Assembly (NCBI GenBank): GCA_030407005.1
Contig: JAUDYN010000001.1
Location: 1,984,001-2,048,000, forward strand
DNA from: Desarmillaria ectypa
Taxonomy: Eukaryota > Basidiomycota > Agaricomycetes > Agaricales > Physalacriaceae
Direction of reading: 5' to 3'
Length of the DNA stretch: 64,000 nucleotides
The translations under genes and the position numbers were made by a program. Numbering within the stretch: the stretch's first letter is position 1; every line of letters begins with the position of its first letter. Of this stretch, positions 12,001-24,387 are shown piece by piece. The notes under the pieces were generated by a model. It was not told where the DNA came from. It was given only the letters and a program-made list of their open reading frames with translations, and did no database searches.

Positions 12001-14852
12001 TCCCCCAGGTCCTCAGAAAGAGTCTTCTGTTCAAGGTGCTCGTAAATCTTTGCGAAAACGCCAAAACTCGAACAGAGCTTTTCAATCTTCTCTTGAACAT
12101 TCTTCAAGATGGAACGGGAGATCTTAGCGCCGTTGACAAGAGTTTTGCGCAGATGTCGTTCCGGAATTCGAAACCGCAGAAAGCCCTTGGAAAGCAAAAA
12201 TCAGGATCCGATTTTGTAACAGCCCTCACCCTCCCTAATGTTCCCAACGAGGCAATTCCCGATCTCATTGCGCAACGTTGCCTCGATGCTTTGGTATATA
12301 TCGTAACTGCCAACCAAATGGCATCTCTGTTCTTCCTTACTGAACACGAAGTGCCGGCGGGGCTTCGAAGAGCGGCTTCGAAGAAAGGGAAAGGAAAGGA
12401 GAAACAGATGCCACAGAGTCACTATCCTATTGTGCTCCTCCTGGGCTTACTTGACAGGCAGTCTCTGCTTCGTACCCCGTCCATCGTAGAATCGGTGGTG
12501 GGCCTTCTTGCGACAGTGACGCGACCACTTACTAGTATCAAGGACAATAAGAAACTTCCCGATTTAGTTGCCGAACCGCAAGTCCAATCCTTACAGTCTC
12601 AGCTTCCCGAGACTGCCGAAAGCACTGCTGAGACTACTAATCCGGACCCTTCCGCGACCGGAACTAGTGATGCCATTCCAGAACCATCAGCGTCTACAGG
12701 TATGTGAATTTGCTACGAAGATTGCAGTTTTGCTGAATTCATTAATCAGGCGCAAACAAGGACAAGAGTCTTTCTATCGAGGCGGTCGAAGAGAAAATCC
12801 TCCTTGCAAATCCCCCACAGATTCCTCACGGTGTCCTTCGTTTCATCGTCAACATTCTTACTGTTGGCGAATGCTCTGCTCGAACATTCCAGCAAAGTTT
12901 GGCCCTCATTCAGCATCTATCCAATATACCTGATGCCCGTGATGTCATCGCTCAAGAACTAAAGTCGAAAGCTCAAGAATTCGGACAAAGTCTTCTTGCC
13001 GACCTCGATGAACTTGTCGCTGCGTTGTTGAGTACTCAAGGCGGCGTCATGATCAGCTCCGTCGCATCCAAGTTTTCCGCCCCCTCTTCGACTCAAGCCA
13101 AGCTTCTTCGTGTTCTCAAAACCATTGATTACATGTATTCCCCCAGGCCATCTGCTGCCAACGAAGGTGACAACGACACCGAGAAAGTCCAGAGCATATA
13201 TGAGTCCTTCCGGTTCGCACCTCTCTGGAAACGATTGGGAGATTGTTTGGCTGTCATTGAAGAGAAGTCAGATATGGAGCACGTTGCGACCGTTCTTCTG
13301 CCTCTTATTGAGGCTTTGATGGTTGTTTGCAAGTATGTTGGTCCTAAGGCGTCGTCATCTGGTATTGCTCGAGCACTACGGGCAACATCTTCACCAAAGA
13401 GTCCCACTACACCGTCGGAAGCTATGGAGGACCTCTTTGTCACCTTCACTGATGCACACCGTAAAGTGCTCAATGTCATGGTTCGCAATAACCCATCCTT
13501 GATGAGTGGCTCTTTCTCCCTTCTCGTCCACAATCCTCGCGTCCTTGATTTCGACAACAAGCGTAACTACTTCTCGCAGCAGCTGCACCGTCGTCCTCAC
13601 ACGAGAGATCATCATAGCACACTACAGCTCAACGTTCGCCGGGCACGAGTGTTTGAAGACAGTTTCCAGCATTTGCAAAGGAAGACTGGAGACCAAATCA
13701 AGTACGGGAAGCTAAGCATCCGGTTCTATGATGAGGAGGGTGTTGATGCCGGGGGGCTTACGCGAGAATGGTTCCAAATTCTCGCTCGACAGATGTTTGA
13801 TCCCAACAATGCACTCTTCCAGCCTTGTGCTGCCGACAAGCTTACCTATCAACCCAACAAGAATTCGTGGGTCAACCCAGAGCACCTGTCGTTCTTCAAG
13901 TTCGTAGGGCGGGTCATTGGGAAAGCTATCTACGATGGCCGATTGCTTGATGCGTACTTCGCAAGGAGTCTATACAGGCAGCTTCTCAGCAAGCCAGTAG
14001 ACTACAAAGATGTTGAGTGGGTGGATCCAGAATATTACAACTCTCTGTGCTGGATTCTGGAGAACGATCCCACACTCCTTGAGCTGACGTTCAGCGTCGA
14101 GGCCGACGAGGTGTGTATATTTATCTATCATGTACTTTTAAATTTTTGTCCTGACTTTTCGTAATAGTTCGGCATTAACCGCATTGTTCCTTTGAAGGAG
14201 GGTGGCGAAAGTATACCGGTGACTCAAGAGAACAAGCGGGAGTTTGTTCAACTCTCCGCTCAATACCGGTTATATTCCTCTATCAAAGAACAGATTGAGA
14301 ATCTCTTAGGCGGCTTCTACGAAATCATCCCAAAGGATCTGGTCACTATAGTACGTTGTAATTGATTTTCGTCAGCCTCGATACTGATCGGTGCGCCTAG
14401 TTCAACGAGCAAGAGTTAGAACTTCTGATTTCAGGAACTCCTGACATTGATGTTGATGAATGGAGAGCTGCGACGGAGTACAATGGATACACAAGCTCCG
14501 ATCCTAACATCGTTTGGTGGTGGCGAGCTCTTAAGTCGTTCAACCGGGACGAGCGTGCAAAGGTTCTCAGCTTCGCAACAGGGACATCAAGAGTGCCGCT
14601 CAACGGCTTCAACGATCTTCAAGGGGTCCAAGGGGTTCAAAAGTTCTCGATACATCGCGCATACGGAGAATCAGACCGGCTGCCGCAGGCACATACATGT
14701 AAGCCGGTCGTTTGACTTGTTTGCACTTCTAATTCAACGCAACAATAGGCTTTAACCAAATTGATCTTCCACAATACTCATCGTATGAGATGCTCCGACA
14801 ACAAGTGCTGCTAGCGATTAGTGAAGGAGGAGAAGGATTCGGATTTGTATAA
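3060..14852 (+). CDS. TOM1: Giant HECT-type E3 ubiquitin ligase (TOM1/HUWE1 family)
   Basis: The product, roughly 3,500 residues, transfers ubiquitin from E2 through a C-terminal HECT cysteine; yeast Tom1 acts in histone and ribosomal protein turnover and in mRNA export. Exon 1 (3060-3098, MKILHKSKRAVPP) joins exon 2 at 3157. DUF908 spans about 3.2-4.9 kb and DUF913 about 5.0-6.6 kb, including TFVHNEPTSLAVIQEAGLPE and AIPNAIGALCLNE. A UBA domain (IRQLTDMGFPRSAAERAL) lies near 7.43-7.54 kb. A very acidic Asp/Glu stretch lies at 9.75-10.09 kb. UBM-like repeats (DPTFLEALPDDMREEVL and a second copy) lie at 11.45-11.8 kb. The HECT domain runs from about 13.6 kb (DEEGVDAGGLTREWF) to the end. The catalytic Cys lies in HTCFNQIDLP and its codon is split by an intron (14699-14748). 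The protein ends GFGFV. Many introns are about 50 nt, so internal borders are approximate. Confidence 0.95.
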
Positions 14853-15117
14853 TGTTCACGACTAAAGAGAGAGAAATAAAAGCAGATATCATTACTTACC
14901 ATCCTGTAGCTCATTCATCTCATTGTATATACACACTCGCATTGTTCAATGTAACACTTTCTATTGACGCTTTCACTTCTCTTGGGGATGGCTGCTACAT
15001 TTTTTTTCTTGTCCGGCGGTCGGTTACTACGAGTACCGAGTAATAACATGTCATACCCTGTTTTGCGTCTTTCATGATAATAAGGGATGGTGACCACGTC
15101 CTTCCTGCTTCCTCACC

Positions 15118-16610
15118 ATGCGAGGGGTGCTCGTCAGTGAACTCGCTCATCCGTCAAAGATTCCGCTATCTGTTGATGTACCAGAGCCAACGCTCAAGGA
15201 GAACGAGGTACTTGTCGATGTGTACAGCGCCGGTCTCAATTTTTTCGATGTAAGAGCAGCCCGCCCTTCCTGTTACGAATGAATCAATGTGTTTCCAGAT
15301 CTTGCAAATGCAAGGAAAGTACCAGCGGAAGCCCCCGCTGCCGTTTGTAGCTGGTGCCGAGTTTGCAGGGAGGATTGCCAAGAACTCGCCAATTCCAAAG
15401 GGATGTCCGTATAGACCTGGTGATCGTGTTTTTGGCGCGACACAAGGCGCTTTTGCGGATAAGGTGTGCTTCTTCAAATATATTCGCAGTTGCAGTAACT
15501 AAGTCGTGGTTCTTAGGCGCCTGTATCTTGGGAGCAAATCTTACCTCTGCCGGATGCACTGTCCTACGAACAGGGTGCAGGTACTGCTTATCAGTCCTGC
15601 CATAAGCTTCCCATTCAACCAAGCTTCCAGGTCTCTATGTTACGTGGCCTACTAGCTACGAGGCACTGGTAGGCAGGGCACAGTTAAAACACGGTGAGTG
15701 AGTCATAGTCTTATCCGGCGTTTACTCGGAGCTGATGACATGTTCTGTATTTTCAGGTGAATGGGTTCTCGTCACTGCGGCCGCAGGGGGCGTAGGAATT
15801 GTTGCCGTACAACTTGCGAAAGGTGCTCAATATATCTATCGCCTCGGACGGTAATCCTGCTGATGTCTCTCTAGTCCTCGGTGCCAAAGTCATTGCTGCA
15901 GCCGGTTCTCAAGAAAAGCTCGACATTGCAAAGCAATATGGCGGAGCTGATTATACTGTCAACTATACCAATCCAAACTGGCCAAAGGAAGTCCTGAAGA
16001 TAACGAACGGGCATGGCGTTGATGTCATCTACGATCCAGTCGGACTTATCAAAGGTTGGGCTCATTCACTAAAACTTGTCCCCTGGTAACTGGAGTCCTT
16101 TCTTAGACTCTTTGAAATGCATAGCATGGAAAGGGAGAGCATTAGTTATCGGTTTCGCTGCCGGCACCATTGAAAAGGTCTGCCACTTCTATTTCCTGAT
16201 GTATCGTACTTTACTTGATACATCGTCAAAGATCCCTACGAACCTTGTCCTTCTAAAGAACGTATCCGTCGTGGGAACACACTGGGGTGCCTACGCAAGT
16301 GCGTTGCTGCCGTTTATATCGTTCCATACTTACGAAATTCACGGTTGAATCACATATAGCACAAGAGCCCTGCCACATTCCTACGGTTTGGAAGGCCGTT
16401 CTAGAGTGAGTGAACCGCACCTGCTGGTTAACTTCTTTTCAGTGACACTTGTCAAGTTTACTCGCTTCTGGTCGCGTCAGCCCTGTCAATTACACCGAAG
16501 TATACACGCTAGAAACCATCAGGGATGGCCTTGCTGCGCTGGAGAACAGGAAGACGTGGGGGAAGGCAATTGTTAGGGTCAAGGATGAAACGGAAAAGGC
16601 GAAGTTATAA
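15118..16610 (+). CDS. NAD(P)H:quinone oxidoreductase, MDR superfamily
   Basis: This is a medium-chain dehydrogenase/reductase of the zinc-independent quinone oxidoreductase type, which reduces quinones or enones with NADPH, probably in the cytosol. The N-terminal GroES-like part starts MRGVLVSELAHP and includes PFVAGAEFAGRI and GDRVFGATQGAFA. The nucleotide-binding motif is TAAAGGVGIVAVQLAK near 15770-15830. Next come GAKVIAAAGSQEKLDIA, HGVDVIYDPVG and VIGFAAGTIE. The C-terminus ends near AIVRVKDETEKAKL. No catalytic or structural zinc cysteines are visible. The coding sequence is broken by about eight introns of 50-60 nt, so continuous frames look short. Start: first ATG of the conserved N-terminus. 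The physiological substrate cannot be read from sequence. Confidence 0.88.
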
Positions 16611-17139
16611 GTCTTTTTGGCTAGTAGGACATCGTTAGGCAATTATACAGATGTATGTATATCTACATGTGTACCTATTTTATCCTCAATCTCGGACGAC
16701 TTATGGTGTTGCTTAGTAGGGCACTAAATTTTGGACAGGCGCAAATCGAGCAAATGTTTTTGCTAAAATCCAAATCTCACTGAAATGTCAATTTCCATGT
16801 GACACTGTGACATATGTGACGTTTTCCGGCCATTTTGTGTCACGGCGCAAAATTGGATGTGCAACAAATTAATTTCTCCTTCAATTCTGGGAATTTAGAC
16901 AACCCGTCTAATAGTTTTGTTCTTCTCATCAAAAGAAGCATGTCTGTTAGAGGAATCAGAAATACCGTGAGAACTCCGGCCTCAATGTCCATTTTACAAA
17001 GTAGCGGTGTTTAGGTGATGCGCACCAGTCCTAGCTTACCATAAACAAAATGTTTTATGTATAATATAGTAATGCTACCAATCAACTTCTAGGGTAAACT
17101 TATAAACAATATTTACTCTTCTTTTGCGCAAGCGTTACG
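16611..17139. other. Intergenic, convergent 3' ends
   Basis: The quinone reductase and the RRN5-like gene end towards each other here. The stretch is AT-rich. I see no gene, repeat or RNA. Confidence 0.5.
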
Positions 17140-19318
17140 TTACTCTATCGGCTGAAACCCCACACCCCATAGATGCTGCTGGTACATTTGTTCTAACAAT
17201 GTATCCTGCTCGTCTAGATCAGACTCCTCTTCCAGCTCTTCCATTAACAGCTCTTTGTCCGTGTCAGACGGCATAAGGATATCCTCTGAAGACGAATCCA
17301 AGTGTGACGATAATCGAATGACTGCTGGATTCATTTCGTGATACAGAGGTAAAGCCATGGAATCCTCTTGCTCGTCCCATTCAATCGATCCTTCCGAATC
17401 GCTACCCGAATCTTCTTCCTTGCCATCCTCACCCTCAGCCTTTTCGTCAGCTTCATTGGATGACGTCTCGGAATCAGTGGTCGGTTCGTTTCCGCCTTTC
17501 CCCGTGTCAATCGCACCCTCGTCGCCTTCGAAAGAGCGCTCCAAGTTCAATAAGTGTGGCATCCCCATCATATGTAATGCATATTTTATGTGCTGGGGCA
17601 AAACATCCTAGCAAAGGTGGTAGGCGCGTTAACCACATATACACATATGATACGGCGAGAAAACCAACGTGTCTATCGTCCTTCCATACTTTCTTATTGG
17701 CTTTGAGAAGGTTATCCTGTTCTCGGTAGACGATAGAACGGCGAATGACGTTGGTCGTAAATTCTACGATGATCGCATGCAACAGGCGAAACGTATCAGC
17801 TGATATGGTTGTGTTTACTGTAGGGTGATCGGTTGATTCTCCGTACGCAGACTTGTACATCCTTGGAATAAAGCATCAGCACGCGCTATTAGCTTCAGTG
17901 TCCGAAGGAACATACTTCATGAGCCTGCCTAGCGGAGAGACGTTAAGCAGGCCTAGATCAATCTGGCGCAGAAAAGTAGCATCTACACCACGCTCCTCAA
18001 GCAGCTGCTTGAACTTTGCCGCTTCCGTTTTCCCTGAAGCACGACGATGATGAAACCCTGTCTCCGCGACTCTAACGTCGACTTCTACAGTACCTTGTTG
18101 CTCCGCATATTTCGTGTTTCCCGGCGTTTGGGTGCTAGGACTGCATGGACCACCCCCCCCCTGCGTGGGTGTCGCATGATCTTTTTCGTTCAGCTGCCTT
18201 TGTGCTTCTTCATCACAATTTTCTTCCCCAGATTGAATATACTCATTACTCAGCTTCTCTCCTGCAGTTTTTTTCTTTCGCTTCTTTGGAAGCATTGGCT
18301 TTTGCTTTCGGCCAGGACGAAGCCTTCCAATGTTATGGACCACTTCTCCACCGTTCACCTCGGCCCGCTTCCGCCTCATGTACAGACGTTTCTGGTATCG
18401 CCGTCGAGATTTCGGTGAGAGCTGAGATAGATCTGGAGTAAGTTCGATATCGGGAATTGAGGGAAAGGGTGTCAGCGAAGGGGACGGTGACGTAAACGAC
18501 GACAACGCAGCAATTGTAGGCGACTGTTCTGCTACCATGGCCGCAGATTCTGCAATTAGATTGGGGTCAATTACAAGATCATTTGTCTGGCTTGTGCCAA
18601 CAGCAGCTGAAGACGTGGAAGGCACTGTTTGAACAGGCTTAATCTGTTCCATAGAAATCGTGCCCCCTGCTGGTTCAATCGTGAAAGAATCTTGAGTATC
18701 ATCGTCTCGACTAAAAATACTGTCCAGGACGGCCAACTGCTTAGGGGTCATGCACTTCAGGACGTCCAGTCTGGCCCAGGACGCCTCGTGTGTGCCCTTC
18801 CAAGAGTCGAACTCGTCGCGTAAAGGGTGGCGATGGTCTGTATTGTCACCGAATAACCGTGTCTCCTCTTGATGAATGAATTCTTGGTTCGCCCTGCGTT
18901 GCACCGCATTATCCCGTGACCCTTCATGCATGCTCAAATGTGCCCCCTCTACCTCTTCCAATCGAATCCAGTCCTCTGAGACTTCCATAGAAATATTGAG
19001 ATCACGTCGTGAGACGCGATTTTGGTCCTTCGCGGACGCCGCGGCAAGGAGGTCGATATATACGCATACATCGACAACGGATTTATGGGCAAGACGCGCC
19101 GCAATAAGATCCGGTCGTAGAGTAGAGTATATGGATAATGCATGGAAGAAAATATCCTTCTCCGAGGGGGTCCAATATCCTGTCGGCGGGATGTAGTCTG
19201 GCTCACCACCATCTGTTTGTGCTTGTAGCTGAGATAGATGGTGACGAAACTGGTTGATGTAGAGCGCAGAGCTATGAACGTCATTATCGGTATCGTCGAC
19301 GTGGTCTTCGTCGTCCAT
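17140..19318 (-). CDS. RRN5: RRN5-like RNA polymerase I factor with SANT-like and histone-fold segments
   Basis: Rrn5 is part of the upstream activating factor that recruits RNA polymerase I to rDNA. Three exons (19318-17916, 17861-17669, 17607-17140) join in one frame to 687 residues. The first intron has a GTATGT donor and a CTGAT branch site. Residues about 45-110 form a SANT-like segment (GYWTPSEKDIFFHALSIYS, then LIAARLAHKSVVDVCVYID), the hallmark of Rrn5. A low-complexity Pro/Ser middle part and a basic stretch (KSRRRYQKRLYMRRKRAE) follow. After the first intron comes a helical segment (DTFRLLHAIIVEFTTNVIRR, then DVLPQHIKYALHMMGM) that reads like a histone fold. The tail is very acidic (Glu/Asp/Ser). 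The Rrn5 call rests on the SANT motif and general layout; the histone fold is my reading of helix pattern and needs a profile search. Confidence 0.7.
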
Positions 19319-20192
19319 GGTGGCGAGACATAAGGGAAATGCACTTCGACTGATGGATGCTTAAGGCAAAATTTTAACCTGCCTGTTTTGGGTTATTAAC
19401 TCCTATTTTTCCAGAAAAGCTACTTATGTCAGCCTATGTCACCTTCAAATTTTGGCTGCCTAAGCTCTCCGATCTTGATGACAAACGATACGATAACATT
19501 TGGTATCAATGCGCGAAATGGGGGTGAGAATGGTGTGCAGTAGGTGAGAATGATGCTACTGCACACTTCTCGTGAGTGAGATTCTAGAGGGCCGACCCCC
19601 CTCTCGGCAATCAAGACTCGAATGGGCGGTTGGGAAGGGTGACAAAATCGACGGTGGTGTAAAGTCTCAGACAATGACAACGGCACGACGACGAAAGTTC
19701 TCCGAGCTTAGTCAGCATCTTATGACGCATCCGCAAGCTCCTGCCTCAACGTCCATTTGTCCTTTGTCGGCCCTGCTCGGCCCTGACATGAAATTTGAAA
19801 CAATATCTACCCCGCGTTTCGGTTATCTATTTGATCTTTCCAAGCATGAATGAGTCCGAGGACTTTGGCCCTCTCCACTGCTCTTTCAAAGCTTGTTTTA
19901 TGTATAAAATGAACCCGGACGTCTCATTGCCATGCCCCCCCAACAAGTTCAGTACCCCTCAATACGACTGTTGTTCGACACATCTTCCATGCATCGGGTC
20001 GTAGTAGCGGGCTCTGTTGACTCATGCTATCGTCACCTTTGTGTATTTATCGTCCCTTTCATGCTCTACCTGTCGGTAACATTTGCGATGGCTATCCAAA
20101 ATATTGCATTTGCGTGAGATTTCACTCCTAATGTTATTACTGCTTGATTATACACACCCCAATAGATATCTCCTGAAAATAAAAACCGTGGC
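19319..20192. other. Intergenic, no gene seen
   Basis: This lies upstream of the RRN5-like start and downstream of the acyl-CoA ligase stop. I find only short frames with no recognisable product. Confidence 0.5.
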
Positions 20193-22959
20193 TTATAGGT
20201 TCGCTGTTGGTTGAGCATTCGCACAACGCTTTTCCCAGTGCGAGCGAGCAAGCTTTCGCAGCTCACCCTTCATAATTTTACCCGACGGAGTAAGTTCTAT
20301 GGCGTATCAGAATTCGGCTAAGCACACATTAACAAAAGACGACTCACTAAACGGTTCGTCATGAAGAACAATCATAACAGGGATTGCATATCTTGGTAAA
20401 CTGGTTGACAGTAAGCATAAACAGCAACATCTCGGAGAAACCTAATCTCACTTTTTCTGGGCCACTGACATCAGCGATGCTTCGGTTACTTGTCCCCGAT
20501 ATGGGGCCTTGATGGAAACCACAACAGCAACCAGCTCCCCCAAACGCTTGTCCGGAACTCCTACTGCCGCCACCTCTAAAATCCGAGGATCAGTATAGAC
20601 CGCGTTTTCGATCGACACTGAGGACTATGGAAAGACAAATGAGTTTGGACGAAATAAGGAGGAAAAAAAGGAAATTCGCAGTACAATGGTCTCTCCGCCC
20701 CGTATAATAACGTCTTTGACTAACAATGTGCGTTAGAATGTATCTGCACTGGTCGTTAACATTGTACTTACTGCGATCTTTGACATACAGGAAGCCTTCT
20801 TCGTCGATTGATCCAATGTCGCCAGACTTGAGCCATCCGTCTGACGTCAATATTTTACTGGTCGCTTCTGTCTGAACGTCAGAGTCGTGGTTCGGACCAA
20901 CATAAACTGACGCACCTGGATCATGCCAATACTCTTTCATAACATTCGGACCTCGGCTAGATTGATGAATTGTTCAAACCAAAACGACTTCATACAAGAA
21001 TGATTTTTACATACATCCAAATTTCGCCGACTTGACCGGGAGGTACGCACACTCCAGCTTCATTGATGATCACAATGTCATTTACCGGACACGCTCGACC
21101 TCTGTAAGTAACCGCAAAACGTTAGTACAATTCAAAACGTTCAACTGACCAAGACTTACGTGCTGCTCGGCCGCGTCACGTAGTCTTCACCAGCATTCTG
21201 TCGGCAACAATTACATAAATTAAATGCCGGTGGTTGATAGCAACGACTTACACCAACTGATATTGAATTGGTTTCCGTTAGACCATATCCTTGGCTCCTA
21301 CGTATATATATATATGTTAGTACGTGTTCTCGTGCGTTAGAACTGTCAAATACATTTGGGCGCCAGGGAAGACCTGTCTCGCACGTTCTGTTAAGATTTC
21401 CGGGGCAGGGGATCCACCGAAAAATAGTCCCTCTAGTCTGTATCCCGCGAGGGAGCTGTCAATGAGGTCGGACACCATAGCCGGAACACTGCATCAACAT
21501 GGGTTAGTAGCCGGCGACTAAGAACGTACGGTGTCACTTACCCTCCCGCGACACAAACATTCTCGCAGCGTATTAAGCTAGATCGTGTGAGTAAAAACGT
21601 CACTAACATAAGATGGAGTGTTTACTTAGCAGCTAAAGAACTATCAGTGGACCAGATAGGCACGTCCAGGGTTCCACTCACCTTCTTCGATTATCCACTT
21701 TCGCATCAGCACAACCTTCATTCCCAACATTGTCGCCATCATCTGGGTTAGAAAAATGAGCATCAAACACAGGAGCGAGAAGGACGAAGTGCTAACGGTA
21801 TAACTGGTTGTTCCTGTGACATGGAAGAGCGGTACAGCGATCAGCGCACCCTTTTGCGGGCCGGAAGGTGTCGAATTGAGGTTCTCGCCTCGTCGTAAGG
21901 CAGCTCGTCGATTTCCAACCACCGTCTACAAGTCCGAAATAAACAACTGCTAGATAGGCGAATTGGACGCCTACATTGAGCGAATTTGTTAGAAACTGAC
22001 GTTGCGTGCTTAGCACGCCCTTGGGAAGGCCGGTCGTACCTATCGACAACGAAGTCAGGAATAACATTCAAGAAGCAGCTTAATGTTACCTGAAGTGAAC
22101 ATGATGGCAGCATTATCTTCGGGATGAATGGCTGGGTATCTGTTATCCAGGACGTTCCTCCAATGACCGACAAAATTATTGACGACGTCGTGGTAGCGCT
22201 CCATTCCTTTCCGAAGACATGCATCGCATGATGCGTCCAGTATCAAAACACCTGTCACACCGATCTCAGAACACACAGCTGTAAGGACAGGCTCCAGGAC
22301 AGCAGCCCGCTCCGAGTCGACGAGAAGAAGTCTGCACTGCGTATGTATGATGCAGTATTTCAGAGGCTCCAGTGGAAGCCACCTAGACACCGAATGAGCG
22401 AACACATGTGATGACAGTGGGGAGGCATCCTTACGCGTTGACCAGAACCGGGACCGCACCAAGGAGGTCTGGATGTAAACGTAAGTAGTGACTTGATGTG
22501 GTAGCGCTAGACAACGCACGGCAAGCCCACCAGTTGATTGTAAATTCCGAGCAGTTTCGAGAACAGATACAGATCCGATCGCCTGTGAAAAAGCCTTCAG
22601 GACACCTTTAGGCTAATGACTGTGGGTCTACCAACCTTTCCGGACCCCATATGCGCTATAGTACACGCCAGCGGCCTTTATGGCGTACTCGTGGACCTGT
22701 CCGTAAGTGAGCCGCTCCCCTTCGAACACAACATAGGTGTCGTTGTGATATTTTTCGACACAGGATAACCAGAAATCCCGCAGTGATGGTGCTAGATGCT
22801 TGTATACGCGTTGTAGCCTTCCGTCGACCAAGCGAGTCTCGATCTCGTGGGGACTTCCCGGTCCACATAGAATTGCTTCAGCTGGGGGAGTATCAGCCAC
22901 ATACGCCGCGTCGAAAGTACGTACTCACCCTCCGCAAGAGAGCGTTTAGGCCAAGACAT
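20193..22959 (-). CDS. AMP-forming acyl-CoA synthetase/ligase
   Basis: This is a member of the ANL adenylating enzymes, which activate a carboxylic acid with ATP and usually pass it to CoA. Exon 1 is short (MSWPKRSLAEG, start 22959). The ATP-binding P-loop reads MFTSGTTGLPKGVLSTQ across an intron near 22075-22030. Other motifs are VPLFHVTGTTSY, QGYGLTETNSISV (about 21290-21250), GWLKSGDIGSIDEEGF, VKDRSK and the C-terminal TPSGKIMKGELRKLA with the catalytic Lys. At least a dozen introns interrupt the gene. The end, PTANL, is not a classical peroxisomal SKL signal and no signal peptide is evident. The substrate (fatty, coumaroyl-like or other acid) cannot be told from the sequence. Confidence 0.88.
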
Positions 22960-24387
22960 GGTGATGCACGTAGTGGAGCTCGGGAGGATAACGGGGAGGT
23001 CCGGGAGGTGGTGTAACTTTTATAACAAGACCAAGGCCTCAACCTGACATTCATGGAACATGAGCATGCCACCCAAGTGATACTGGTGAGGATAGATCTC
23101 CGAGGACTGCGATGTTCCCGCGGTTTTTGTGTTACGCCGAAGCGCTTTAAACGGATTATGGGTCGATCCAACGTGTCTGATGTTTTCTTGACAAATCATT
23201 AAGAAATAGGCGGATTTGGGAAATTTATAGGTACTTTTTGAACATTTGGAGCACATAACCCTTTTATGTCGGAAAATTGCCAGGAACCGCAGTGAGCCTG
23301 CTCGGGGAAGGGCAAATTTGTCCGGCCATTCAAGTGCAAGCCATTGGCAGCACCCGCTCGCATTGACACCATCTCGAACGCTTCATACTTGACTGGGAGC
23401 CCACTTGTAAAGTTGCCGGCCTTATTGGTCTAAAAACAGAAAAGGTTTAGCTGCTACATGCGGTACTAAAAGGGTATTTAAGACTAGTAAGTACCTGGAA
23501 TATGATATTATGCCCGAACTACCGGACGAAGATGTTTCACATAAAAGTTCTTCCTTATGTCAATGAGGTTAGAAAACACCCACGTTCCAAGGCAAGTGAT
23601 TCCTCCGCTAGATTCTATTCCAGATGTCGCCACGCACAATCTGGGTCCTGAAGATCGACGGTCAACTCCGTGCCTCAGGTCTAGGGTCTCCCAAAATCAC
23701 GCTTCCGTGCGGGGCGGCAGAAGGCCCGTTCGATAGAAATCGGCATATCTGAAAGGCGCTTTCGTCCGCAAGCATATCTTTTAGGTTGCGAGCTATTCCA
23801 CTGTATAAAGATAACGTTCTATCTGTAACGAACCATTGAGCATCAAGTGAGGGATGTGTTTTTCAGTCATTCAAGGGCTGGATAGAGTTCTCCGAGTATA
23901 TAGGACTAACCTCAATTTCTTCAAATTCAGGGAAGTCCTTTGACATGCCATCTAGCATGAATGTTAGAGATGCTTGGCTGTTATCTACAGTTGGTGGTCG
24001 AAGGGTGATAGTGACTGTAGATATTCATCATCACAGCCCCAAAGAGAAAGAAAGAGGTACCTGAAGGCGTGAATTTCATGGTTTGCGTTAGCATCTGCCA
24101 TCTACGTGATCGCAACGTGAGAGCCTCAGTTAACCATCATTCAAGCTAAGTTGAAGAATTAGAATGGCGTTAGCCCTTTGGGCCTACATATGGAAATATC
24201 GAAAAATTTTGAGCGGATCGATGGAGTATACATCCTCGAAGGAGGAATGGAGATTTGGATAAATTCACAGTTACTGCTCAAGGACGCGGAACTCGGGAAG
24301 AAAATGTGAGTGATCGGTTATTTGGCCCTATTACTTCTAGAGGACACAGTCCTAGCGACCCAAGGCGGAAGTTAACCTTTTACCATC
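22960..24387. other. Intergenic region with possible unassigned minus-strand exons
   Basis: The region separates the divergent acyl-CoA ligase and RPB3. On the minus strand short open stretches with plausible splice sites occur at about 24107-24060, 23993-23910 and 23825-23660, and another open stretch at about 23430-23260. None matches a family I recognise. They are discussed as a finding and may be a small gene or a decayed one. Confidence 0.3.

Noticed and set aside
17507..17860. Separate small gene on the minus strand
   Set aside because: It joins the upstream exon through a GTATGT..AAG intron in frame, so it is the second exon of the RRN5-like gene.
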